NCBI GenBank assembly: GCA_937885165.1
Contig: CAKZZJ010000139.1
Location: forward strand, 1-11,293
Length of the DNA stretch: 11,293 nt
Reading direction: 5' to 3'
From: an uncultured Caryophanales bacterium
Lineage (GTDB): Bacteria; Bacillota_I; Bacilli_A; Acholeplasmatales; Anaeroplasmataceae
Shown: in pieces, positions 1-6,575 of the stretch
Position numbering within the stretch: the first letter of the stretch is position 1
Layout of the letters: every line of letters starts with the position of its first letter
Notes under the pieces: model-generated
Told to the model about the DNA's origin: nothing
Database searches by the model: none
Seen by the model: only the letters and a program-made list of their open reading frames with translations
Position numbers and translations under genes: made by a program

Positions 1-1065
1 GATGATGGTTATCTTTTGCGATATTTGGCTCATGGCTTCAGCTGCTTCAGCAGAGTACTGACTTGAGAGGGTAACGTTCTCTACCGTTGCTGATGTTATC
101 TTCTCAGTAGCAAGTGCGTTTTCTGTGTTCTGATCGATGTTAGCAACCATCTCTTCAATGGCTGTCGACACCTCTTCTGCACTGGCTGCTTGCTCTGACG
201 CACCTTTGTTGAGCTTGAGTGCGCTGCTCTTACCTACTTCGCCAGAGTCTACTACTTCGTTGGCGTTGTGTTCTATGCTAACAACTATGTTGCGCAAGTT
301 GCCAACCATATCTGAAAGGGCTTTGCCCAACTGACCTATTTCATCGTTGCTGTCTACATCGAAGTCGGCTGTCAGGTCGCCATTGCCTATCTTCTCGGCA
401 AAGGCTACACCACACCTGAGCGGTGCTACTATCGACTGATACAATACGTAGCCAACAAAGACTGACATGCCCATTACGATGAGGCTAAATATGATAACGA
501 ATATGAGCTGTATGGTCGACCAAAGGTTGATGCTTGATGCTATGTCGTCGCACTTCACATCGCATATTTCTATGAGCGAGGTCATAAGACCATTGAGTTC
601 TGTTTCGGCTATTACGATGTCACCATCGCTCTGAACCAACATTTCAGACTCCATCATTGCCATTACGTCGTCGTAACTCTCAAATGTAGAGAGGTTGGTC
701 ATCACTGATTTCTGAAGGTCAAAGAATTCGTTGACTTTTGTTTCTACTTCAGCCATTGTGTTGACAAAGGTTGTATCCCAATCAGATGTACGATCTTTTA
801 CTTCGTTGTAAACTTCAAAAAAGTCTGTATCAATAATTGCTTTAAGTTTTTGCTTGTCGGGCGAGTCTGGTTGCTTGTCAACGTATACCCAGTTGACTGT
901 AAGTCGTTTCGACTCTGTGAGCAGGGCTTGCATTTTGTCCAAGTCTTGCTTTACGGGTGTATACTGTTCGTTTTCAGTATTTTGCTGATAGCGAGTAAAA
1001 ACATGAATAGCCACTGTAAAAATGGCGTTTAATAAAATAATCTGTACAACTGTTTTATTAATCAC
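1..1065 (-). CDS. Methyl-accepting chemotaxis protein, N-terminal part, truncated by window edge
   Basis: The reverse strand reads without a stop from an in-frame TAA at 1090-1092 to the left edge (355 codons from the GTG at 1065). Seen: a first membrane segment (residues about 6-27), an extracytoplasmic sensor region of about 155 residues with no recognised ligand motif (a helical bundle is likely), a second membrane segment (about 185-210), a HAMP linker (about 211-262, with IVAPLR and DEIGQLGKAL), then the start of the methyl-accepting coiled coil (KGASEQAASAEEVSTAIEEM). The receptor tip that binds CheA/CheW lies beyond the edge. By family it would sense a chemical outside the cell and control a CheA kinase. 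The start is uncertain: no ATG lies upstream, GTG at 1065 has an AAAGG only one base before it, and the usual basic N-terminus is absent. GC content and codons (GCC, CTC, GGC, ACC) differ sharply from all other genes here, so transfer or a chimeric join is possible. Confidence 0.85.
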   Translation of the reverse strand, partial: MINKTVVQIILLNAIFTVAIHVFTRYQQNTENEQYTPVKQDLDKMQALLTESKRLTVNWVYVDKQPDSPDKQKLKAIIDTDFFEVYNEVKDRTSDWDTTFVNTMAEVETKVNEFFDLQKSVMTNLSTFESYDDVMAMMESEMLVQSDGDIVIAETELNGLMTSLIEICDVKCDDIASSINLWSTIQLIFVIIFSLIVMGMSVFVGYVLYQSIVAPLRCGVAFAEKIGNGDLTADFDVDSNDEIGQLGKALSDMVGNLRNIVVSIEHNANEVVDSGEVGKSSALKLNKGASEQAASAEEVSTAIEEMVANIDQNTENALATEKITSATVENVTLSSQYSAEAAEAMSQISQKITII

Positions 1066-1146
1066 ACCTTTTAGTTTTTCGACAGATAATTATTTGTTGA
1101 CTACTGATTTCACGCGCTCTAAGTGTGCAATAAGAAACTAAAATTT

Positions 1147-1175
1147 AAACAAGGACTAACTGCCCTTGTTTTTTT
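1147..1175 (+). terminator. Rho-independent terminator or attenuator hairpin
   Basis: AAACAAGG (1147-1154) pairs perfectly with CCTTGTTT (1164-1171) around a 9-base loop, and a run of seven T (1169-1175) follows on the plus strand. The direction means it would stop transcription coming from the left. However, the gene on the left points the other way, so no gene is visible for it to terminate. It is either the terminator of a gene lost or misassembled away, or an attenuator in the leader of the operon that starts 40 bases later. The stem has only two G-C pairs next to the loop plus one internal C-G pair, so strength is moderate. Confidence 0.7.
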
Positions 1176-1180
1176 ATATT
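1175..1180 (+). promoter_or_regulatory. Candidate -10 box for the operon
   Basis: TATATT, five of six matches to the TATAAT consensus, lies 35 bases before the first start codon. It would place transcription start near 1187, leaving a short leader that still contains the ribosome site. The -35 position falls inside the terminator stem and matches poorly. In DNA this AT-rich a chance match is easy, so this is a weak call. A promoter upstream of the hairpin is the alternative. Confidence 0.2.
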
Positions 1181-1198
1181 TAAATCAAAAATAATTTT

Positions 1199-1207
1199 AG
1201 AAGGAGG
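1199..1207 (+). promoter_or_regulatory. Strong Shine-Dalgarno site of the first operon gene
   Basis: AGAAGGAGG is nearly fully complementary to the 3' end of 16S rRNA and lies 7 bases before the ATG at 1215. It fixes that start and supports the 122-residue reading frame as a real gene despite its lack of recognised family. Confidence 0.85.
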
Positions 1208-1214
1208 TTTACAT

Positions 1215-1583
1215 ATGTTCCTAATTAATTCTCTTGGATCAGTTGACATTGCTTTTTTTATAATATCTGCTATTATCCTTGCCTTAATTGTAGGATTCTA
1301 TTTCTTAATCCCACTTGTAAATGCAAAACAATATAAAGCACAAAGAGAAAATCTAAAAAAGAGAGAAGAAGAATTCAATGCTAATCTGAAAAAGAATAAA
1401 GAATTAAGAGAAGCACAAATTCAACTCGAATTAAATGCTAGCGCTACTGAAACTGTTAACGAAGCTTACTTAGAAAAAACAGAAGATGTTTCTAAAGAAG
1501 ATGAACAAGATGTTTTAGATAAAAAGACAGTTGATTCAGATGCAGTTGAACTTGAAGATGGTGCTCAAGAAAAACAGGAATAG
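1215..1583 (+). CDS. Small single-pass membrane protein with charged cytoplasmic tail
   Basis: 122 residues, family not recognised. Seen: a short polar N-terminus, one strongly hydrophobic segment (about residues 11-34), then a basic stretch (KQYKAQRENLKKREEE) that by the positive-inside rule places the rest in the cytoplasm. Residues about 38-75 are rich in K, E, Q, L and A and look like a coiled coil; residues about 77-122 are very acidic, low in complexity and probably disordered. The start is fixed by an excellent ribosome site. It is the first gene of the operon, ends in TAG, and its last codons (CAGGAA) overlap the likely ribosome site of the next gene, which begins 6 bases later. A scaffold or assembly role with the next two membrane proteins is possible but is inference. 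Confidence 0.8.
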   Translation: MFLINSLGSVDIAFFIISAIILALIVGFYFLIPLVNAKQYKAQRENLKKREEEFNANLKKNKELREAQIQLELNASATETVNEAYLEKTEDVSKEDEQDVLDKKTVDSDAVELEDGAQEKQE

Positions 1584-1589
1584 AAGACC

Positions 1590-2804
1590 ATGAATAAGAA
1601 ACTAAAAATATTCTTAAAGGTAATTTATTATGTTACAGCCTTTTCATTCGGTATATTTTTAGCTTTATATATTCCTAATGTGCTTTATTATAATGATACG
1701 ATGAAGGCAATAACTACCTCCTTAAATAATGGTAATTATGATAAAGCAATGATTTATATCGGTGGATATTTCAATGATGAATATGTATATCTAGAAAAAT
1801 TTGATGACGGTTCAGGGATTGTTATTTTTGAATCAGTTACTTTAGCATCAAATCCTGATCCCACAGAAACATCAAAAGTAATATTAAGGGACAGCTATTC
1901 AGGATTCTTATTTAATGTAAGTGATAAATATAATGTTTATAAGACTTCAGATAATAAGACAGTGCTTGTGGCTGCAGACCTAAATGGTAAAGAGACTAAT
2001 ATCACTTTACTTGATAGAGATAAAACATCTGATGGATTCTTTGATACTATCAACACATATGATGATGCAGGATTTGTGTTCTTAGATTTATCAAAAATGA
2101 AGATTGACTCTTTAGCTAAATTAACATTTTATGATTCTGAAGGAGAAATCTTTAAAGAAGTTGATTTATCAGGAAAGAACTTGAATTTTGATTCACAATT
2201 TTTTACAGATGTACATGTGTTTACAGATGTTTATAATGTAAACAATAATGATTCTAATATTACATCACTTGATACAGAATTTAGAGCAAAAAGCACACAT
2301 TATATTTTTAGCAATTATAGTTCTGGAAATATAAATGTAACCACTAAGGCTATATTTATAATATTAGGTTACTTCCTTGTTGTATATCTAATTGCTGATT
2401 CAGTGCTTGGTAAAAGATATGTATATCGTGGTATTAAATTTGTTATCTGCAAGATATTTAAGATTAATCCAAAGCCAAAGAAGGAAAAGAATTCGACGTA
2501 TAGTTCTGATTACTACTCAAATTTGACTTTGTCATTTGATTTATCAAGTCTTACTTATGAACAGAAACAAGAATTTCCTGATGAAGTAGAAGTTAATTAC
2601 AACAACGAAACTGATATAATCAAAATAATATTAAAAAAGGAAAATGACTATAAAGAAACCGAAAGAGTAAAAGCCGGAGTTTATACTAACATGATGACAA
2701 GTTTGCCTAAAGATGAGTATAGTTTTTCAGGAGTTACGAGCCAAATGAAAATATCTGGTTTTAAAACTAATGTCTTGATAATTGTGAAAAGAAGGGGTGA
2801 CTAG
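1590..2804 (+). CDS. Two-pass membrane protein of unknown family with large outer and inner domains
   Basis: 404 residues, not recognised. Seen: a basic start (MNKKLKIFLK), a first membrane segment (about 9-34), an extracytoplasmic domain of about 218 residues (35-252) rich in D, N, S, T, Y and F with beta-like character, a second membrane segment (about 253-273), a strongly basic inner flank (GKRYVYRGIKF to PKPKKEK, 274-300), and a cytoplasmic domain of about 100 residues (305-404). This layout, one outer and one inner domain joined by a helix, resembles signal-passing or assembly proteins, but no catalytic or transducer motif is visible. It lies between two other single-pass membrane proteins, and the next gene starts directly after its TAG stop, which points to coupled translation and possibly one complex. 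Confidence 0.85.
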   Translation: MNKKLKIFLKVIYYVTAFSFGIFLALYIPNVLYYNDTMKAITTSLNNGNYDKAMIYIGGYFNDEYVYLEKFDDGSGIVIFESVTLASNPDPTETSKVILRDSYSGFLFNVSDKYNVYKTSDNKTVLVAADLNGKETNITLLDRDKTSDGFFDTINTYDDAGFVFLDLSKMKIDSLAKLTFYDSEGEIFKEVDLSGKNLNFDSQFFTDVHVFTDVYNVNNNDSNITSLDTEFRAKSTHYIFSNYSSGNINVTTKAIFIILGYFLVVYLIADSVLGKRYVYRGIKFVICKIFKINPKPKKEKNSTYSSDYYSNLTLSFDLSSLTYEQKQEFPDEVEVNYNNETDIIKIILKKENDYKETERVKAGVYTNMMTSLPKDEYSFSGVTSQMKISGFKTNVLIIVKRRGD

Positions 2805-3500
2805 ATGATGGAAAAAGAAAATAACTTTTTTGAAAAAGTGAAAAAAATATGGGGTAAGGTCACTAATTTCAAAGGAACCAAATACATTGTTGTCTTAGGA
2901 ATTGCAGCAATATTCTTCATCATAGTATTAGTAAAATCAAATGCAATATTTGTACTAGAGGGGACTAGTACTGAAAATGAAAAGGTAGTTTTCATCTCAG
3001 TAGAGAATGCTGATTATTACTATACTGGCAGTGAACTTGCTACAAACAAAGGTGATGATTATAATGAGCTTTGGTATGTGGTAGAAGGATATACAAGCAA
3101 GAGCGCTTATGAAAAAGGTGAAGAAGCAGTATTTAATTCTGATACAACAAAAGAAACATTCTATAATGGTAAGAGTGAAGTAGTGCCATATCATTTTACA
3201 AATGAAAACATAACTTCTAACAACGCAAAAGGAGTTCAGCATAGAATTACTACAGTAGTCAGAAGAGTTAAAGAAACAATGACCAGGGATGATGGATCAA
3301 CTTATGAAAAAAACACTTCATATCGTCCAACTGTATGGTATCAAATTGATAAAACAGCCATAAGTAAACTTGAGTCATATACTTATGCTACATTTATTGA
3401 ACTTACAAAATATAAGACAGATTACAATGCAGCTTACCTTAGAGTAACATTTAAATTAGATGATACAAGAACAAAATTTTTTAAGGATTTTGAAATTTAG
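2805..3500 (+). CDS. Single-pass membrane-anchored extracytoplasmic protein, unknown
   Basis: 231 residues, family not recognised. Seen: a basic cytoplasmic head (residues 1-26), a membrane segment (about 27-45), then about 185 residues outside the membrane with many aromatic and beta-favouring residues (YYY at 71-73, ELWYVVEGY, RPTVWYQID). There is no lipobox and no obvious cleavage site, so it probably stays anchored by its N-terminus. The ribosome site AGAAGGGG inside the end of the previous gene lies 7 bases before ATG 2805; a second ATG at 2808 is also possible. There are no bases between the previous stop and this start. The ABC ATPase gene follows after 9 bases, so it is likely made together with the transporter. 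Confidence 0.85.
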   Translation: MMEKENNFFEKVKKIWGKVTNFKGTKYIVVLGIAAIFFIIVLVKSNAIFVLEGTSTENEKVVFISVENADYYYTGSELATNKGDDYNELWYVVEGYTSKSAYEKGEEAVFNSDTTKETFYNGKSEVVPYHFTNENITSNNAKGVQHRITTVVRRVKETMTRDDGSTYEKNTSYRPTVWYQIDKTAISKLESYTYATFIELTKYKTDYNAAYLRVTFKLDDTRTKFFKDFEI

Positions 3501-3503
3501 GAG
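3499..3503 (+). promoter_or_regulatory. Shine-Dalgarno site fused to the stop codon of the upstream gene
   Basis: The TAG stop (3498-3500) supplies the first AG of AGGAG, 6 bases before the ATG at 3510. A terminating ribosome therefore sits on the next initiation site, which favours translational coupling and fixes the ATPase start. Confidence 0.8.
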
Positions 3504-3509
3504 AGAAAA

Positions 3510-4589
3510 ATGAAAATTGTATTAGAACATTTAACCAAAGTATTTGAAAACAAAAAAACTAAATCACAGGTTGTAGCAGTTAATAACCTTGATGTTGAAA
3601 TCCCATCAGGGAAATTAATTGGTTTATTAGGACCTTCTGGTTGTGGTAAGTCAACAACTTTATTTATGTTATCAGGACTTGAAGCACCTACATCAGGTAG
3701 AATTATTTTTGGTGAAGATGATGTAACAAAATTAGTTCCTGAAAAAAGAGGTATCGGCTTAGTGTTCCAAAACTATGCATTATATCCACATATGACAGTA
3801 GAAAAGAACATTATGTTCCCTCTTGAGAATATGCGTGTTCCTAAAGAAGAAGCAAAAAGAAGGGCTTTTGAAACAGCTAAATTAGTACAAATTGAAAATT
3901 TATTAAATCGTAAACCAAACGAATTATCTGGTGGTCAGCAACAAAGAGTTGCCATCGCCCGTGCGCTTGTTAAAATGCCAAGTGTATTGCTACTTGATGA
4001 ACCTCTATCTAACCTAGATGCTAGATTAAGACTTCAAACAAGAGAAGAAATTAAACGTATACAGCAGGAAACAGGTATTACAACAATATTCGTAACACAT
4101 GACCAAGAAGAAGCAATGTCAATTTGTGATACAATCTTAGTTATGAAACTTGGTGTTGTTCAGCAGATGGGCCATCCACAAGAAATATATGATGATCCAG
4201 ATAATTTATTCGTTGCAAACTTCTTAGGTACTCCACCTATCAATATTTTTGAAGGTGTAATAACTAATAAAGAATTACTTGTTGGTGGTGAAAAAATTGC
4301 TGATGTACCATTTGAAGATCAAGAAGTTTATGTAGGAATCAGACCTGAAGGATTTATTTACAATCAAGATGGTGGCGTTTTAACATTAAAGAAAGATCAT
4401 GTTGAAGTTATGGGTAGAGATAAATCAATTGTTGCTACACATGACAATTCACAAAAACCAACAGTTAGATGTATTATCGATTCACAGGTTCAATTAGCTG
4501 ATGTATTCAATTTAAAATTTGATATTAGACCTGAAAAGTTGTTTATATTCAATAAAGAAACTGAAATGAGGCTTAGAAATGATGAATGA
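3510..4589 (+). CDS. ugpC: ABC transporter ATP-binding protein, UgpC/MsmK (CUT1) type
   Basis: 359 residues, the usual length of the MalK/UgpC/MsmK family. It hydrolyses ATP in the cytoplasm as a dimer to drive the two permeases encoded next. Motifs seen: Walker A GPSGCGKST (41-49), Q-loop VFQNYALYPH (Q87), signature LSGGQQQR (139-146), Walker B VLLLDEP with catalytic E164, D-loop SNLDA (167-171) and switch His197 (VTHDQ). The C-terminal part (about 235-350) is the regulatory TOBE region, with FLGTPPINIF and VGIRPEG. No motif is missing. The gene ends in TGA, which overlaps the permease start by 11 bases and shows TGA is a stop in this organism. ATPases of this group are often shared among several sugar or glycerol-phosphate porters, so sequence alone does not give the substrate. 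Confidence 0.97.
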   Translation: MKIVLEHLTKVFENKKTKSQVVAVNNLDVEIPSGKLIGLLGPSGCGKSTTLFMLSGLEAPTSGRIIFGEDDVTKLVPEKRGIGLVFQNYALYPHMTVEKNIMFPLENMRVPKEEAKRRAFETAKLVQIENLLNRKPNELSGGQQQRVAIARALVKMPSVLLLDEPLSNLDARLRLQTREEIKRIQQETGITTIFVTHDQEEAMSICDTILVMKLGVVQQMGHPQEIYDDPDNLFVANFLGTPPINIFEGVITNKELLVGGEKIADVPFEDQEVYVGIRPEGFIYNQDGGVLTLKKDHVEVMGRDKSIVATHDNSQKPTVRCIIDSQVQLADVFNLKFDIRPEKLFIFNKETEMRLRNDE

Positions 4590-5607
4590 TCAATTAGTGA
4601 ATGAAGAGGTTGAAGTTAGACCGCCTGCATCACCAGAAAATAGTGGTGGCTCTAAAAAATTTAAAGAAATAATGGGGAAGGTCTGGACATTCTTAAAAAG
4701 CCAAAAAGGTTGGTTGTGGTTAGTTCCAGCATTAATATGCCTTGCTATATTTACTTTCTGGCCAATCATCAATACTGTGATTTCAGCATTTAGAAATAAC
4801 TATAACCCAATTGCTGCAAGTGCTCAAGATACAGGTATAGGCTTTGATAACTTTGCTACAGCAGTACAAGATAAATATTTCTTAGATTGTTTACTTAACA
4901 CATTTATATTTACATTTATTTCAGTTCCACTATCTACATTTATAGCTTTGATAGTATCAGTAGCATTATCATCAATTAAGAAATTACAGAGTTTCTATCA
5001 AAGTTTATTCTTCTTACCATATCTTACAAATGCTATGGCTATTGGTGCTGTATTCTATGCAATGTTCCAAGTTGTAGGACCTGTTAAGGTTGATGGTGTA
5101 TGGGAAGCAGACTCATGGGGCTTATTAAATACAATGTTAGGTCTTAAGGTTCAGTGGGTTAATGTCAATGCTGAAACATGGGCTATGAGATTCGTAGTAA
5201 TATTCTACGAGGTATGGGCAGGACTTCCATTTAAGATTTTAATTTTATTTGGTGCATTACAAAGTGTTAATAAACAATATTATGATGCAGCTAAGATTGA
5301 TGGTGCTAAAAAATCAACAGTTTTATGGAAAGTTACAGTACCATTAATTTCACCTATGATATCCTATTTATTAATAACAGGATTTATTGGTGGATTTAAA
5401 TCGTACTCGGCAGTCGTAGGTATCTTTGGTGAAAAGATGGGTCCGAACAACGACTACGAGATGGGTACTATAGTCGGATTAATCTATAGATATATCGAAA
5501 GCAACCAGATGGGTGTTGCCGCTGCAGCCAGCTTAATACTATTTGCAATCATAATGGTATTTACGGTAATTAACCTATATGTAAGTAAGAAAAGGGTACA
5601 TTATTAG
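4579..5607 (+). CDS. ugpA: ABC transporter permease, UgpA/MalF type
   Basis: 342 residues, an inner-membrane subunit of a CUT1 importer. Seen: a polar N-terminal tail (about 1-44), six hydrophobic segments (about 45-66, 107-130, 143-164, 203-227, 256-280, 313-334), and the cytoplasmic EAA loop (YYDAAKIDGAKK, 234-245, continuing to PLISP at 255-259) that docks on the ATPase. The start ATG at 4579 overlaps the ATPase gene by 11 bases; GAGG at 4567-4570 suits it, and ATG 4582 is an alternative. The loop between segments 3 and 4 (about 165-200, with VKVDGVWEADSW) probably faces outward. About 170 bases near 5400-5570 use unusually GC-rich codons (TCG, GTC, CCG, GAC) compared with the rest of the gene. 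The UgpA label rests on type and partners, not on proven substrate. Confidence 0.93.
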   Translation: MMNDQLVNEEVEVRPPASPENSGGSKKFKEIMGKVWTFLKSQKGWLWLVPALICLAIFTFWPIINTVISAFRNNYNPIAASAQDTGIGFDNFATAVQDKYFLDCLLNTFIFTFISVPLSTFIALIVSVALSSIKKLQSFYQSLFFLPYLTNAMAIGAVFYAMFQVVGPVKVDGVWEADSWGLLNTMLGLKVQWVNVNAETWAMRFVVIFYEVWAGLPFKILILFGALQSVNKQYYDAAKIDGAKKSTVLWKVTVPLISPMISYLLITGFIGGFKSYSAVVGIFGEKMGPNNDYEMGTIVGLIYRYIESNQMGVAAAASLILFAIIMVFTVINLYVSKKRVHY

Positions 5608-5611
5608 GAGG
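5606..5611 (+). promoter_or_regulatory. Shine-Dalgarno site fused to the upstream permease stop codon
   Basis: AGGAGG starts inside the TAG stop (5605-5607) of the first permease and lies 5 bases before the ATG at 5617. It is a full consensus site and couples production of the two permease subunits, which are needed in equal amounts. Confidence 0.88.
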
Positions 5612-5616
5612 TTATT

Positions 5617-6549
5617 ATGGAACAAGAAGTTAAAAAAACAAACTTTAATCCAGAGCCATCTGATTCTTTAGGCTTTGATATTGAAAAAGAAAAGAAAAAA
5701 GATCAAGTTTTAAAAGTAATAAAGTACATTTTCATTTTCTTATTTTTAACACTTATAGCTTTATCATCTATATTACCATTCTACTGGATGATAATTACAT
5801 CACTAAAAACAGATGTCGAGTATCGTCAAGCTGTTCCAACTTTCTTCCCACAGACAATAAACTGGGTAAACTATAAGTTGGTTATTGAAAAAACAAATAA
5901 TCTATTTACAACAGTATTATTAAATACTCTTATAGTTGGTGTTGTATCAACTATCCTAAGTGTATTAATGACTATCATTACAGCTTTTGCTTTCGCAAAA
6001 CTTAAATTCAAAGGTAAAAATTTATTATTCTCATTATTACTTGCTACAATGATGATTCCAGGTGAATTATTCACTACAACAAACTACATCACTGTATCTA
6101 ATAATGGATTTGGATGGTTTAATACTTATACGGTACTGATTGTGCCGTTTATGATGAGTGTATTTTATATATACTTGTTGAGAAACAATATGATGCAGAT
6201 ATCCGATAGCTTATATCAAGCTGCGAAGGTTGATGGAGCAGGAGATATGAGATTCTTAGTTAAGGTTATGATTCCACTAACTTCTCCGACAATTATCTCT
6301 ATCACACTTCTTAAATTTATCGGAACATGGAATTCATATATTTGGCCAAGACTTGTTAATAAAGACGTCGAATGGCAATTATTAAGTAACTGGGTATCTG
6401 GTGGATTTACATATCCAGCAACTTCAGAGGCTTCACAGACTCTAAAAATGGCAGCCGCTTGTATGGTAACTTTACCATTGTTAATATTATTCATTCTATT
6501 TAGAAAATATATAATGCGTGGAGTATCTCGTAGCGGAACAAAAGGATAG
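5617..6549 (+). CDS. ugpE: ABC transporter permease, UgpE/MalG type
   Basis: 310 residues, the second membrane subunit of the importer. Seen: a charged cytoplasmic tail with a lysine-rich stretch (1-34), six hydrophobic segments (about 35-60, 98-127, 135-160, 170-189, 225-242, 277-296), the typical LPFYWMIITSLK that ends segment 1 (53-64), and the EAA loop (LYQAAKVDGAGD, 199-210, to PLTSP at 220-224). It has the usual short C-terminus of MalG-like subunits. It should pair with the preceding permease to form the channel. Codons near 6121-6240 (ACG, CTG, GTG, CCG, GCG) are less AT-biased than the flanks. The binding-protein gene follows after 26 bases. Confidence 0.94.
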   Translation: MEQEVKKTNFNPEPSDSLGFDIEKEKKKDQVLKVIKYIFIFLFLTLIALSSILPFYWMIITSLKTDVEYRQAVPTFFPQTINWVNYKLVIEKTNNLFTTVLLNTLIVGVVSTILSVLMTIITAFAFAKLKFKGKNLLFSLLLATMMIPGELFTTTNYITVSNNGFGWFNTYTVLIVPFMMSVFYIYLLRNNMMQISDSLYQAAKVDGAGDMRFLVKVMIPLTSPTIISITLLKFIGTWNSYIWPRLVNKDVEWQLLSNWVSGGFTYPATSEASQTLKMAAACMVTLPLLILFILFRKYIMRGVSRSGTKG

Positions 6550-6575
6550 AAAGAAAGGAATTAAAGAAAAACAAA

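Larger units (their letters stand above)
1066..1214. other. Intergenic region between divergent chemoreceptor and transporter operon
   Basis: This stretch holds the compositional change from about 45% to about 30% GC, a rightward terminator-like hairpin (1147-1175), a possible -10 box and a strong ribosome site for the next gene. No RNA gene or riboswitch is recognised. A TTGACT at 1097-1102 resembles a -35 box, but no good -10 box follows at normal spacing. A 39-codon reading frame (1022-1141, plus strand) crosses the boundary but lies mostly over the chemoreceptor start and has no visible ribosome site, so it is not called as a gene. Confidence 0.6.

Noticed and set aside
137..334. A 65-codon plus-strand frame rich in Ser, Leu and Ala
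   Set aside because: It is the antisense shadow of the HAMP and coiled-coil region of the chemoreceptor.
850..1032. A 60-codon plus-strand frame
   Set aside because: It is antisense to an uninterrupted chemoreceptor frame with clear domain motifs, and it has no ribosome site.
1022..1141. A 39-codon plus-strand frame beginning with ATG at 1022, with a hydrophobic N-terminus, ending just before the hairpin
   Set aside because: It lies largely antisense to the chemoreceptor start, has no ribosome site, and crosses the suspected junction. It could only be the upstream gene for the terminator by coincidence.
1166..1195. A TTGTTT / AATAAT pair with 18-base spacing as a promoter
   Set aside because: Transcription would start near 1202, inside the Shine-Dalgarno site, leaving no usable ribosome site.
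4587..4589. TGA read as tryptophan, as in Mycoplasma
   Set aside because: Reading through would add a short meaningless tail to an ATPase that already has full family length, and the clear tryptophans in all genes are TGG.
6216..6494. A 92-codon minus-strand frame within the second permease
   Set aside because: It is fully antisense to a canonical permease including the EAA loop, and its translation has no recognisable features.
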